From contig JAMKCH010072562.1 in NCBI GenBank assembly GCA_023653785.1, forward strand, positions 62,001-126,000: a DNA stretch of 64,000 nucleotides, in the 5' to 3' direction. Of this stretch, positions 1 through 11,206 are shown in pieces. A model generated the notes under the pieces. That model was not told the DNA's origin, did not search any database, and saw only the letters and a list, made by a program, of their open reading frames with translations. Source of the stretch: Ophioderma brevispina (Eukaryota; Echinodermata; Ophiuroidea; Amphilepidida; Ophiodermatidae). The translations under genes and the position numbers were made by a program. Numbering within the stretch: the stretch's first letter is position 1; the number at the start of each line of letters is the position of its first letter.

Positions 1-236
1 TTGGGATTGGAGAGAGAACTTCCACTGTATGGTATAAGAAATGCTCTATGAATATGAGAAATTAAAATCTATTGAATAAGGTTAAGGGTTTGTGCAGTCT
101 TACGTCAATACAACAGTTTTTTTAAGCGGTAACTAGAAAATTCAGTTGAATTTATATCTTGGATGGCAGTTTAAGCGATTATGATCAACGTACATATTCA
201 CCTGATATCAAGTAGAGAAATTAACAGTTTTACTAA

Positions 237-640
237 AACACACACATACATTGGGGTCAAATGAATGATACAATATTAACTGAATATATGAAACCAGAGA
301 AATGAACAGTTTTTACTCACCCAGATATGACCTTCCAATCACTAGATGGACGCCCTATCCACTAGGCTACCGGCTGTGTACGATAAACAGACTTCAAAGC
401 TGGCACCTAATGGTGAGGAGTCGGCGTCGGTCTATTGATTGGAAGGTTGTAGGTTTGATTCCTGTGCCGGCACAGTACTAAAAAATGTTACTTCTAGGGC
501 TGCTTCGGTGCTTGTCATTAACTGTTTTATAAATAGTGATTTGTCACATCTGGGTGGGTAAAAACTTAATTTCTCTGGTTTCATATATATTCAGTTATAT
601 GTATCATTCATTTAATCCCCAATGTGTGTGTGAGTGTTCT
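237..640. mobile_element. tRNA-derived SINE-like inverted element
   Basis: Inverted repeat with arms of about 100 bp (about 237-346 and 541-640; both read CTCTGGTTTCATATA...TTCATT outward). Near the left arm the minus strand reads TAGCCTAGTGGATAGGGCGT (349-377), which looks like a tRNA D-arm/A-box with an anticodon-arm-like CCATCTAGTG. Near the right arm the plus strand reads GGTTTGATTCC followed by TGCCGGCA (449-472), which looks like a tRNA T-arm/B-box and 3' acceptor. The two tRNA-like parts are in opposite orientation, so this is two SINE fragments head to head, not a functional tRNA. Confidence 0.5.
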
Positions 641-2589
641 AGTATAAGATGCATGACCCTCATATCTACTGTAGTTACATCAAGTACTTGGTCAATTCAT
701 AAAACAATGGGTATTTGACCTGCTATTTTTAACTGCTACACCATGTTTAGAGTACTGGATTAGCTTTATACTCTAAAAATACACAGGCTTTTATAAAGCC
801 CCAATTCATCAAGATTGTGACGCTGTTGCCAATTATTATTTCGCTGCCATTAGGGAATCATCACAAGCATTTCGCATAACATAACAGTTACCTGAATATC
901 GTTTGAGTCGATGATTGATATCCTGGCCACTATCCTGGGTAGCCTTTCATTAACTTTTTGCGCTTTATTTTTATTTGCCATTACAGTCCATGTATATGAT
1001 GTAGTATAGCGCCCTCTCATTGGGAAGTGATTGGGCAATACATATTAAAGGGCACCATTCAAATACATTGTGGTCAAACAAATGGAATACTACAGTCTGG
1101 CGGCATTGTTTTATGTTACTGTCAGGCATTCGTCTTGTGGTTAAAGGGTTCAGTTAACAGATAATGTTGCCATGTCATGAGCAATCAATTAGTAGGTACA
1201 CTCCCCCATATGATGACCACATAATATTTTGATTGACACATGCTTGCACAGAACTATCCCTATTTGCACAAAGATACCTTGTTCTGCTCGGCTGGGGGCT
1301 TCGCACTTTGCACATGTCTCCGGCAATCCTGTCATGGTTGATGGACACAATTTTGAGGCATTTTTGACAAAGACTAAATCCTGGGTAGCTGTCCAGGGTA
1401 ACATCTTGATAGGGATCAGCTTTTATTCCAAAATATCTCCAACATCCCTACAGGGAAATGCTACGGAATCAATAGGGAACAAGAAGGTGTATATCCTCAG
1501 CATACTTCAAAAATTTCAGTTGATTTTGATAGTGTATTTTGACGTTATTAGCAAATGTTTGATCATAGTGCCCCATAGGCCACTGTGTTGTTATTTGTCA
1601 CTGAGAGAAAATACCAAAATACATCATTTGGTGATTGTCGCATGTTCTTAACATGTCCTAAACAGATTTTCATCAAAGAAATAGATCAGTTAATGAGCTG
1701 GTGAATTTTAAGTCAGTACATTTTGCACTGTATCATACCAAGAATTTGTTGTAATAAAACTGTACATATGCTTTTGTGAAAAGCCAAAACACTGAACACG
1801 GCTTTGAATTACTACAGTATTCACAGATATTAAAATAACACCCGACATGGTAGAGTTGTCCATCAAGAAGTCAGCTTTAACTCTAATAGAAAACAGTCAA
1901 CATCACATGAAAAATAAGTATCCAAACTCTGTTTTAAAAATACAAGGCACTAAATAACAGCCAATATTAGGCTTTGTCACATTTCATTTCCCTTTACATT
2001 ATTATTGTATTGTCATATGGGCAAATTTATGCATGTATTATGTAACTAGAGGTGAAATATGACTGGCCAGTACTGACTGACCAACACACATTAAAATACA
2101 ATGCAAGACTAGGGGATCACTCCCAAAATATCTTGCAATACCCACAATTAGAGCGACTGACTTTTGATAGCGGCACTGAGCCAAGTCTCTGGGCTAAAGT
2201 AACTGACTCATTCACTATAGTGCCATTGGTTTGAAGTTTATAGATTATGATACCCAGAATACTAAAACATAAGGTTCCATTAATGCATGTCATGTACAGC
2301 TCAAGGTACTCTGTTCTTGGGGATGAGTACATTATAGCTCAACGGGCTATTGAAGTTAATATTGAAAGTTTTTCCCATCTCCAGAAATTTGAGGATTTGT
2401 AATGAAATTTGGATGATAATGAGAAAAATAGGACTCTCACATTATATCAAAATCAGAACTTCAGTTAAACTGGGAGTGGGGCTTACAATTGTTACACACA
2501 CCTTTAACTGCTATGACCATGGGAAAAACAAGAGTATCTTGAGAGTCTCATAAGCCATATTAAGAGATTGTGGCCCCAATTTATTTCTT
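641..2589. other. No supported gene
   Basis: AT-rich sequence with short frames only. On the minus strand at 1189-1404 a Cys-containing frame (SKLCPSTMTGLPETCAKCEA) looks faintly protein-like, possibly a transposon remnant, but has no recognisable domain and is overlapped by a 140-codon frame on the other strand. Confidence 0.3.
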
Positions 2590-2962
2590 AAAGGCCGACT
2601 CAGAGATTTCCTGAGGAGGGCCGCCCTCAATTTCCAAAAAAAATTGGTTTTTTGCATGTATTGTACATAATGCTATTAGTCCATATGCTAATCACTGGTG
2701 TGAAATGATAAGCTTAAATCAAATTCCTTCATATAGAAAATCACAACTTTGTTATAAAATTCCCGGATCCGGAATTTTTGTTATACACAGTATCCTATGG
2801 ACGTAATACTACACATAAATGTTTACTGCATCAAAAAGAAAAAAATCCGATTCATCTCAATTTCGGAATGGGATTTAGGTTACTATTTCTTTAGTTCTAG
2901 TTGAATATTTTTTCATTATTACACAAAAAATAATATTTCGAAATATCTGAGTCAGACTTTAA
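2588..2962. mobile_element. MITE family A, copy 1, TTAA-flanked
   Basis: Terminal inverted repeats of about 20 bp: AAAGGCCGACTCAGAGATTTC at the left and the complement of AAAGTCTGACTCAGATATTTC at the right, bounded on both sides by TTAA. No coding capacity. Other copies lie at 27.5 kb and 41.5 kb. TTAA target sites are typical of piggyBac-type elements. Confidence 0.65.
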
Positions 2963-3416
2963 TATGAATTTTGTTATGAACTATTTGGTTAGCAAGACAT
3001 CTTTATTCTGGCTCTATTTTGGTGAAGAATTGGTATGTGATTTTTTCCCTTTAGATTCAAATCTACACACATATGCAAGGACAGGCACACACAATACTAC
3101 TGGTAAGGAAATCATTCCTAGTCGAGTATTTCATAAATGGTCTGATGTAAGAGAAGTTTAGTCTTCCTTCAAACCATAGCAACAGATTACATCATGTTAG
3201 TTCATCAAATAACACTGTTTGTACAGGTTCCCTGTAAAATATGCCATTTCATGTTTACAATAGACTGGATAAACATCAGTTGATAATAAATTGCGAAACA
3301 ATTGCAAAATCTGGATGTGTTCTGTTAAAGGCATTATCAGTGTTTTGCTAATTCAGAAAATCCAAACATCAAAACCAGACTTCACATTTAGTAGAAGTGT
3401 AGGTATAAACATATCC

Positions 3417-3932
3417 TTTAGGCCAATGGAATTTGATTCTTAGTTTCCTGTTGGAGATTTTTAAAATGTGACGAGGTCCGATTTCATTATTTACTGTCAT
3501 TTCATTATTTACTGTCATTTCATTATTACATCTAAAGGCATCTTGAATACACTAGTAATCTTATATTTATTACATAAAACAAAGTTTCCAAGTGCCTAAT
3601 TAACAAAACTGGGATATTTGCAGGTTTATTTTTTCAAAAGTTTAAAAATTAGTTCAAGCATTTTTGCACCCAGTATTACGACAAGTGGGACAATTTCCGG
3701 ACAAAGATCTGGAGGAAATTCATTTTTATGGTATACTGTGACACCCCTCCCAAGTTAACTACTTAAAATGAACAAGAATGGATAATTGAATATTTTGAGC
3801 AACTGAAAATTTGTTTTTATTATCAAGTTTTCAAGAAAAAACATTTTTTCACAAACTAAGAAAAATATTCCTACAGGGAGATCTGATGCGCGCTCCAACA
3901 GGAAACTAAGAATCAAATTCCCTTGGCCTTAA
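3417..3932. mobile_element. Foldback/MITE family C with ~38 bp terminal inverted repeats
   Basis: The left end reads TTAGGCCAATGGAATTTGAT then TCTTAGTTTCCTGTTGGAG. The right end carries the complement (CTCCAACAGGAAACTAAGAA then TCAAATTCCCTTGGCCTTAA). A short ATTTCATTATTTACTGTC unit is repeated three times near the left end. Non-coding interior. Related half-copies lie near 50.4, 53.47 and 56.7-56.88 kb. Confidence 0.6.
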
Positions 3933-4139
3933 GTAATAAGCAACCTTAAACAGGGTATATTTAATCAGTGTTTTTGGTGTCTGTCCTTATGGACACTTAC
4001 TACAACACTCATTTAAACATTTTTTTCGCAACACTGCCGTTTTCCTTTTAATTTTTCACTGAAAAATATTCTGCTGAGTTTTTTTCACTTTTTAAGCTAC
4101 TTCTGCAAATTTCAAATGTTTACACTTTTGCATGGACCA

Positions 4140-4686
4140 TGATAGTGCCTTTTAATTTGAGGGATATAGAACTAAACCTTCACTGAAATTTTGCCAGTGT
4201 TGTGTACTTATAGACATGGTGGGAAAAATTTGGTGATCTAGGATGCTCCTTCCTGGGAAATTTGATGATTTCGAGGGAAATTCTGACTTATCAGATAAAA
4301 GAATACATAAAAAATTGTGGGAAATGGGACTCGCTTCACGGAAAATATGCATTTTTTTCAGCACTGCTTATAGACTTGCTGGAAGGGATACACATCCTGA
4401 AAGGTGTATAAGAAAATACAGCATTCACGGAACACCCGTCTGCCGTCGCGGTTGTGAATGGGGACAAAGTCACAAAGGTCACCAACATGTGGGACACTAC
4501 CCAAGTACCAATGTATCTAGAGTCAGGGACAGAACAAGGCGACCAATTGCACGTCTGACATAATTCAACGGTGCAGAACAAAGTCAGCCGTAAACAATAA
4601 TCTGTGAACAGTCAAAGCCCAGAAAGTTTAAGTGAATTATTGTATTCATGAGTCAAAAACCAGACTCAAATAGAGCATTTTTGGAC
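4140..4686. repeat. Duplicated segment, unit A copy 1
   Basis: Nearly identical to 5334-5907, apart from about 32 extra bases near the start of the second copy. It contains overlapping open frames of 106 (plus) and 81 (minus) codons that are identical in both copies, but no recognisable domain. Ends with a CACAAAGGTCACCAACATG motif common to intergenic repeats here. Confidence 0.8.
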
Positions 4687-5034
4687 ATTTTAAATCGCAT
4701 TTTGTTTGAACATGCCCCGCCCATACTACACATTCAAACAAATCACAGTCCACGCTGCGCTGATTGACAACCCTTGACATCGCACAATTGGTTGCCTAAT
4801 TCTGTCCCTGACTACTATAAGTGTCATGAAAATCAATCATATGTGGATACACCAAGCAATTTTATAATTCTGACCTTTTGGGGCCACAAAGGTCACATGA
4901 AGTCACCAAGGTCAAATGAGGTCTTCACCATGTGGGACCTTGCCCAAGACCATTGTATCCAAGTGTCATGGAAATTGATCGACATATGTGAATACACCAA
5001 GCAATTTTATAATTCTGACCATTTTTGGGGCCAT

Positions 5035-5312
5035 GACTCCAGTTGTGAAAGGGGTAACTGTGGGGGCACTACCCAAGGACCATTACATGCAAGTGGCATG
5101 AAAAATGTATTCATGTAGTTGGAAACAGTGGGCTATTATGTTTAGGGTTAACATTTGGGTCAACAGACACACACACAGACAGACAGACACACACACTTCC
5201 AAAGCAACCCCTATGTGCCCTCTTACAGATGACACAATAGAAGGACACACTAGATAGCCTACAGATCTTGTAATGAAACCATGCATGGTGCAAAGAGCAA
5301 GTATTTTCTTGT
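5035..5312. repeat. Duplicated segment, unit C copy 1
   Basis: Near-identical to 5909-6190, differing by a 4 bp change in the CA microsatellite (ACACACACACAGACAGACAG at about 5166). It follows 4687-5034, a diverged 'GGTCACATGAAGTCACCAAG' repeat present only once. Confidence 0.8.
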
Positions 5313-5332
5313 TTTTTTTTTTTTTTTTTTTT
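5310..5332. repeat. Poly-T tract at duplication junction
   Basis: A run of about 22 T residues sits between unit C copy 1 and unit A copy 2. As a poly-A on the minus strand it could be the tail of a retroposed element at this boundary. Confidence 0.6.
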
Positions 5333-5333
5333 T

Positions 5334-6190
5334 GATAGTGCCTTTAATTGATGTTCTCCATTTCAATATCTCTTTGACTATGCATAGGATATAGAACTAA
5401 ACCTTCACTGAAATTTTGCCAGTGTTGTGTACTTATAGACATGGTGGGAAAAATTTGGTGATCTAGGATGCTCCTTCCTGGGAAATTTGATGATTTCGAG
5501 GGAAATTCTGACTTATCAGATAAAAGAATACATAAAAAATTGTGGGAAATGGGACTCGCTTCACGGAAAATATGCATTTTTTTCAGCACTGCTTATAGAC
5601 TTGCTGGAAGGGATACACATCCTGAAAGGTGTATAAGAAAATACAGCATTCACGGAACACCCGTCTGCCGTCGCGGTTGTGAATGGGGACAAAGTCACAA
5701 AGGTCACCAACATGTGGGACACTACCCAAGTACCAATGTATCTAGAGTCAGGGACAGAACAAGGCGACCAATTGCACGTCTGACATAATTCAACGGTGCA
5801 GAACAAAGTCAGCCGTAAACAATAATCTGTGAACAGTCAAAGCCCAGAAAGTTTAAGTGAATTATTGTATTCATGAGTCAAAAACCAGACTCAAATAGAG
5901 CATTTTTTGACTCCAGTTGTGAAAGGGGTAACTGTGGGGGCACTACCCAAGGACCATTACATGCAAGTGGCATGAAAAATGTATTCATGTAGTTGGAAAC
6001 AGTGGGCTATTATGTTTAGGGTTAACATTTGGGTCAACAGACACACACACAGACAGACAGACACACACACACACTTCCAAAGCAACCCCTATGTGCCCTC
6101 TTACAGATGACACAATAGAAGGACACACTAGATAGCCTACAGATCTTGTAATGAAACCATGCATGGTGCAAAGAGCAAGTATTTTCTTGT
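5334..6190. repeat. Duplicated segment, units A and C copy 2
   Basis: Second copy of unit A (5334-5907) joined directly to the second copy of unit C (5909-6190). The 350 bp that separates A and C in copy 1 is missing. Near identity shows a recent tandem duplication with an internal deletion, or two haplotypes collapsed in tandem by the assembly. Confidence 0.8.
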
Positions 6191-9100
6191 GTACTTGGTT
6201 TCAATTCCTCCTCAGACTTCCACCAGAGAATTTATAACAGGTGATGCCCCATGCTTTGTGATCACTGTTTTTTTTTTCAAAATTTCCTTGATGGTAATGT
6301 GATAAAAATAGTTCATCTACAACCTTCTGACCAGCATTGCTATATTGGCTTCCATCTTGCAATGTTTCTATACACACCTTTTTAAATCAACACTAAAAGT
6401 AACACAAACTAAGCTTTCCATCCATGGGTATGAACTTTATTTTACTCAAGTAAAATTGTGTTGGTTTGTCTTCTTAAGACAGTTGAGAGCAGCTATTGAC
6501 TATCTAAAATGGTACTTTTCCTAATAAATTACACATACCAACAAAGCTGCCTGATGTACAATACAAAATAGGGTTATTTCCTAGCTGGGTATATTTCTTA
6601 TTGGTTAATAACAATTAACAAATAATATTATTCCCAATACATACATCCCCTATACACAAAGTTCCCACTTTGCATTCATAATATATACACTGTACAACAT
6701 AAAAAAAGTTTCTAAAGTTTCATTTCAGAAATACCAAAAGTAGAATAGTTACGTGCTGCCCATAGAAAAACACTTCCAAAAACTATTTTCAATTTCAGTT
6801 TGCTGTGAAAAAAGGTAGTTTATCAGCGTATTTGTAACTGACTGTGCTACCTGTGTGCACACACATTTTAGTCTGTACGACATAGGCAAAGATCTCAACA
6901 CAAATATCTAGATCAAGTCTCAAAAAATTGTCCACATGTACTTCCAGGGTAATTTTTGACTGTCATCAAACAATAAACAATGTAAATGCAAGTTAAGGGA
7001 GCACAGTACAAAATCCTTCAGCGATGAAAAGTGCAACACCACTATAGTTCTTATAAAACCTAGAATTTGAGCGAAATTGGGGTAGTTTTGTGGCGAATTT
7101 GTCCTAGAGATATGCTTTTGGTATCATTTAAAGGTGCGTGTTCTGATCATCTTTGGGACTCCCCTGATTTACCCTGTAGTATCGATTTTGATGTCAGATG
7201 AAAGGTCGTATTTTTTTCATTGTCGCCCTGAAATTTGAGCCCTCAAATCCATTTCATTCCCAAGATAAACAAAAAAACACTGTTTAAATGGTTAACCATC
7301 AATATTAGCAGAGTAATGAATAGCGCTTTGCAATATGCATTATTGGGTCTACCATCAAAACCCCAAGTTTATTTCCCACGGTACTTGAAGGGGCATATGT
7401 GCAAGTGCCAGGCTCTCATATCAAGTAGAGAACACAATAGACAAATCGGAACAAGCACCTTTAAGTGCGTATTCTTTCATATTTAACTTTTTATAACTAT
7501 AAAACGGATGAGAAACCATTTTGACAGTATTATACAATGACATATGAATCGCCACAAACTCCTGTTTCTGTGGGGGCTCAGCCATTAGAAAAAACTGTAA
7601 TTTTAAGGTTAAAAAAGAAGGTATTTTAAAAACCAAGAATTCAAAAGTCTCGCCTGCAAAATACATTGCTCTAGGCTAAGGCAGGGGGAAAAGATACGAC
7701 AGATACAAAAGATTTCCACATATCATGTGTTTCAATTGGCAGACCATTTTGTACTTTGCCCCCTTCAATGATCCATTTTAGAGCATATTTTCACACATAA
7801 TGACCCTGTTTTATAGTAAGTGTACTGCTCAGGCAGTTTTCACAGCAAAATTCATTTATTGAGGTCTCTTGGAATACAAGTCTCACTGGAAAGAATTACA
7901 GTTTGGAGAATAATATTTACAATCATAACCATTGCTATCAGTATGTTAATTAGGTCAAAATATTTCAATACCTTACACCCAGAAGATGCCTTAGTTAAAT
8001 AAGATAAGTTTTATGGTACTTCAAATTTGAAATAAATCACAGGTAATTTGACAATAATGCTAATTTTTAATATAAAAAAATAACATTCAAATATCAGTGA
8101 ATATTTAATGCAAGTACTGTTGCTATGTTCATTTTACAATTATATACACAATTTAGTTATCTGTTCTAAAACAAGTTAGAAACCATTTTTATTTCCAAAT
8201 CAGTTCAAAAGTGGACTGCATACTTGGTCTGCTCACAGGATTTGGGACCAAAAGCACACCAAATATTTCCAACGCACGCTGTAAGTGCCAAACTACACAA
8301 CAGTATATTCTTATTTTTGATTATCCAGCCCGTAAATGACAAGTTATTGGATATGAATTCTATAAATAGTTTTCGGTATACACCACATCCTTCACACCAG
8401 GCCCATGTTCTCAAATGAGAGGGTGAATATGGGTCAAATGGAACTTGTGTTTGTATGGAGTCTTATATCGCACCACCCTTCGCATTTTCTAAAAGTATGG
8501 TGGCGATTGGTTTGGAGCTTTCACCAAAAAAAAAATCAAACTCTCTAATAACAAACTTTGTTCTCTCTTATTCCACATGGAATGCAAGTATGCAGTGGAA
8601 CAATACTAAAATTAATAAAGGCTATGATGTCTACTACACCTAAATATGGTGTCACTTTCATACTCTAATGGGTAGTATTTTGTTAGTTTGTTTGTTTTGA
8701 CCATAGGGAACATTTCCATCTCCATCCACCTTAACAATGAAACAGCTATGACACGACTTACATGTTTTGGTTTTGGAGTGCATCCTTAATTGCAGGCAAG
8801 ATAAAAATAGTAAGACTTGCAAAACACCACCACAAACCTTACTCGTGAAAAGATCAGTATGCTAAGTTCAATTTTAAATTAAAATATTTTTATGCTCAGT
8901 GTAGCCAATAAAAATATGCATTCATACTACACACAAAATCAGCAGAAAAAATAATATAAAATATACTTCAGGGCCCATTAGAGAGAACAAATGAACAACC
9001 AGATCATCACTATTTAAGTGTGATGTAAATGAATTGATCAATGTCTTTCTTGTAAAACACAATGATAAAGGCATCAGGTGCCCTTTGTTGCCTTGCCTTG

Positions 9101-9767
9101 GCAAAGGATTTGTTGACAACATTGACTTGCTGTCAGATATGACAATGTAAATGCAATTGTATAATTGATAATCAAGTATAGAGTCTGGTTCATCATTCCC
9201 TTCACTTGGTCAGCCTACCCTGGTCTTTACCATTACCACTTTGGCACACCACCTTGCAAGGTCATCATACATTCTCTCACTTCCTGTTGTGAACTCCTTA
9301 ATATGAACACATCCTTACATTACCAACAGGGAAGTGATATAATTTGCAACACACACTTGTACATATTTCAAGTAGTAAGTGAATCACATAAATGCTGTTT
9401 ACACACCTGTAACACACAAAGTATGCAATATGAATGCTACACATATTCTTAATCCCTGTGACTTTGATCAATAACTTTGGTCTCTGGTGTATTTCTACAG
9501 AGCTCCAAAGCACAGGATTGTTAGGTACACACGCTCCACACATCCATCACAAACTACCTCCCCGGGACTACCTCAGATTATACACCAAACCAAATTTTTG
9601 AAGCGACACCATTATCAATCCCAAAATCGAAGCACTTTCAGGTAAAGCATAATAATCATATCAACCACGTTGAAAGATTTTGCAACTCCCTGAAATTCCA
9701 TTAGGACCACCACCATAAGACTGGTCTGAAACAGTCTGGTTTGTTACTAATCTGTTCTCTGAACCAT
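6191..9767. repeat. Non-coding, with interspersed repeat family D copy 1 at 7175-7475
   Basis: No gene is supported. The stretch 7175-7475 (CGTATTTTTTTCATTGTCGC, GGTTAACCAT, TTTCCCACGGTA, TATCAAGTAGAGAAC, ACAAGCAC) recurs at 49.87-50.14 kb with moderate divergence. The rest is AT-rich sequence without recognisable signals and may include the 3' untranslated region of the gene ending at 9768. Confidence 0.5.
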
Positions 9768-9955
9768 CTAGTATTTCATGCCCCTTGGTAAACTGCGGTA
9801 ACTCCAGTTGTAGTCAAATCCATCCTGTCCATTTGCCTCCGATGTGGTGTCATAGTAGTTGCGGATATTAGATCCTGACATTGTATGCGTGTGACCCATG
9901 TTGTGGAACGTAGGTGGTGGTGTCTGCGTGTAACGTCTTGGGTTCACATTCACGT
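9768..9955 (-). CDS. Candidate terminal exon, polar C-terminal tail
   Basis: The acceptor TTTTCTTTTTTGCTTGAAACAG at 9956 is very strong (phase 1). The frame is open for about 61 codons to a TAG at 9768-9770. It encodes DVNVNPRRYTQTPPPTFHNM, GHTHTMSGSNIRNYYDTTSE and ANGQDGFDYNWSYRSLPRGMKY. Composition is polar and Tyr/Asn/Pro-rich with no cysteine, as in a cytoplasmic tail; YYDTT, FDYNW and WSYRSL could be tyrosine-phosphorylation or adaptor sites. Placed after the membrane-segment exon it would complete a single-pass protein or the end of the MAGI product. An alternative frame, ending in VRI-stop, is reachable only from a phase-2 donor. Family not recognised. Confidence 0.5.
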
Positions 9956-10189
9956 CTGTTTCAAGCAAAAAAGAAAACAGGAAAATGACAATTTAAGGCA
10001 CACAGAAATAAATCATTTTGTGACAGTCAGTAAAGTACACACACATACAGCAAAGCTTTTGAAGACAATTAGTTGCATAATTTAAGTGATCTATGCAAGC
10101 TGGTTTAAAAATGTATTGGCATCGACAAGCTACATTATCTGATGATGAAGTTAGAATAGTGCACAATCATTTTCATTACACAAACTTAC

Positions 10190-10228
10190 CTGTAGCCAAT
10201 ATATATCTGATATTTCTTATTGTAGATG
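10190..10228 (-). CDS. Possible 39 nt cassette exon
   Basis: The donor GGCTACAG|GTAAGT is a perfect consensus. The acceptor could be GGTATAAGAG at 10229, with a 39 nt phase-neutral insert (phase 1 to phase 1) coding ASTIRNIRYILAT, placed just after the predicted membrane helix. The acceptor has a weak pyrimidine tract, so an upstream acceptor or no exon at all is possible. Confidence 0.22.
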
Positions 10229-10350
10229 CTCTTATACCCTACATCCTTAAGCATTTTATGCAATAATATTTTCTGGGAAGGCTGTACTTAGATTTGGATT
10301 TGTTTAGTTGACAGATTCAAATTCTTTCAGTTGTACAGTCGCCAACTTAC

Positions 10351-10506
10351 CAAGAAAGATCAGTTTTGGAAGCAGGATGAAAAAACCTGCGAGGCTGAGT
10401 AATAGTACTGGAAACCAAAATGCACATGAATCCCCATCGCTCGAACCGGGCCCAGTGGGTGTGAAAACGCCGACCTCCCTGCCCCAACCCGACTCCACTG
10501 AAAGAG
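10351..10506 (-). CDS. Candidate minus-strand exon with predicted membrane segment
   Basis: The donor TTCTTG|GTAAGTT is strong. There are two possible acceptors, CTTCCTGGCAG (exon from 10506) and CTCTTTCAG (exon from 10497), both phase 1, and both match the 14.7 kb exon. The chosen frame reads VESGWGREVGVFTPTGPGSS, DGDSCAFWFPVLLLSLAGFF and ILLPKLIFL. It has a run of about 20 hydrophobic residues that would make one transmembrane helix, preceded by a Gly/Ser/Thr-rich stretch with one cysteine. A second frame is also open to the donor (SGVGLGQGGRRFHTHW...), and its exit phase is 2. The membrane reading is preferred because it keeps phase 1 with both neighbours, but frame choice is not secure. 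GC content is visibly higher than in the surrounding intron. Confidence 0.4.
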
Positions 10507-10856
10507 CTGCCAGGAAGGCATAATCTTTGATGTGAAAGCCTGATACATTTTAGTACTGTAGCCTACGTATTCTGGCATAACATGGTTACAGAGATAGCAA
10601 GGAATCTAGGATGCAATAATATAGTGCTTATAGGGACACGGTGACATCATTAGCCCTGACCCGAGGCTCTCCCATCCAATGGTTATGCCTGTAACTTGTG
10701 CCTGTGGTGTAGCTGCAATGCTTTTCCTTCCCTCTTGAATCAAAATACATAATCAAAATTTGGGGAGAATTCAGATTTTCTTCAGACTTTTTCTTGTATT
10801 TTCTAAAAGCATATCCCTGATAGACACATTAATGAACAAAGGGTATGCCATCCTTC

Positions 10857-11206
10857 TTAAAGGTGCAACGAGAGATTTCACATATCGGGCGTCCCTTAAA
10901 AACTTGAAAGACTAATTTTTTGCCCTGATATAAGCTTTCCATCAAATATCCCCCTCGGAATGGATTAAGCCGAGAAATGGTTTCTTTGGTACAAAATTGG
11001 GTGAAATTATAATTTCGTATAGGAGCAGAATACGAATTCAGGCTATGTTTTACATTGAAATACCTCAAACCAAATCGCCTTTTTTCCTCTCTTTAAAAAG
11101 CATTTCTGGCAAAATACAAGATAAGAATCTATCGAGTGTCTACCTATTATAAATTACTATTATGACACATATTTGGGGTGCCTCACAATCTCCGTTGCAC
11201 CTTTAA
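10857..11206. mobile_element. MITE family B, copy 1, TTAA-flanked
   Basis: Begins TTAAAGGTGCAACGAGAGAT and ends TCTCCGTTGCACCTTTAA, giving imperfect terminal inverted repeats flanked by TTAA. The 79-codon minus-strand frame inside it lies wholly within the element and recurs in other copies in broken form, so it is not a host gene. Confidence 0.65.

Noticed and set aside
349..480. Functional tRNA gene
   Set aside because: D-arm-like and T-arm-like parts are on opposite strands and no cloverleaf can be formed.
4243..4581. 106- and 81-codon frames conserved between 4.2 and 5.5 kb
   Set aside because: Conservation is due to recent DNA duplication; no domain, and opposite-strand frames are equally conserved.
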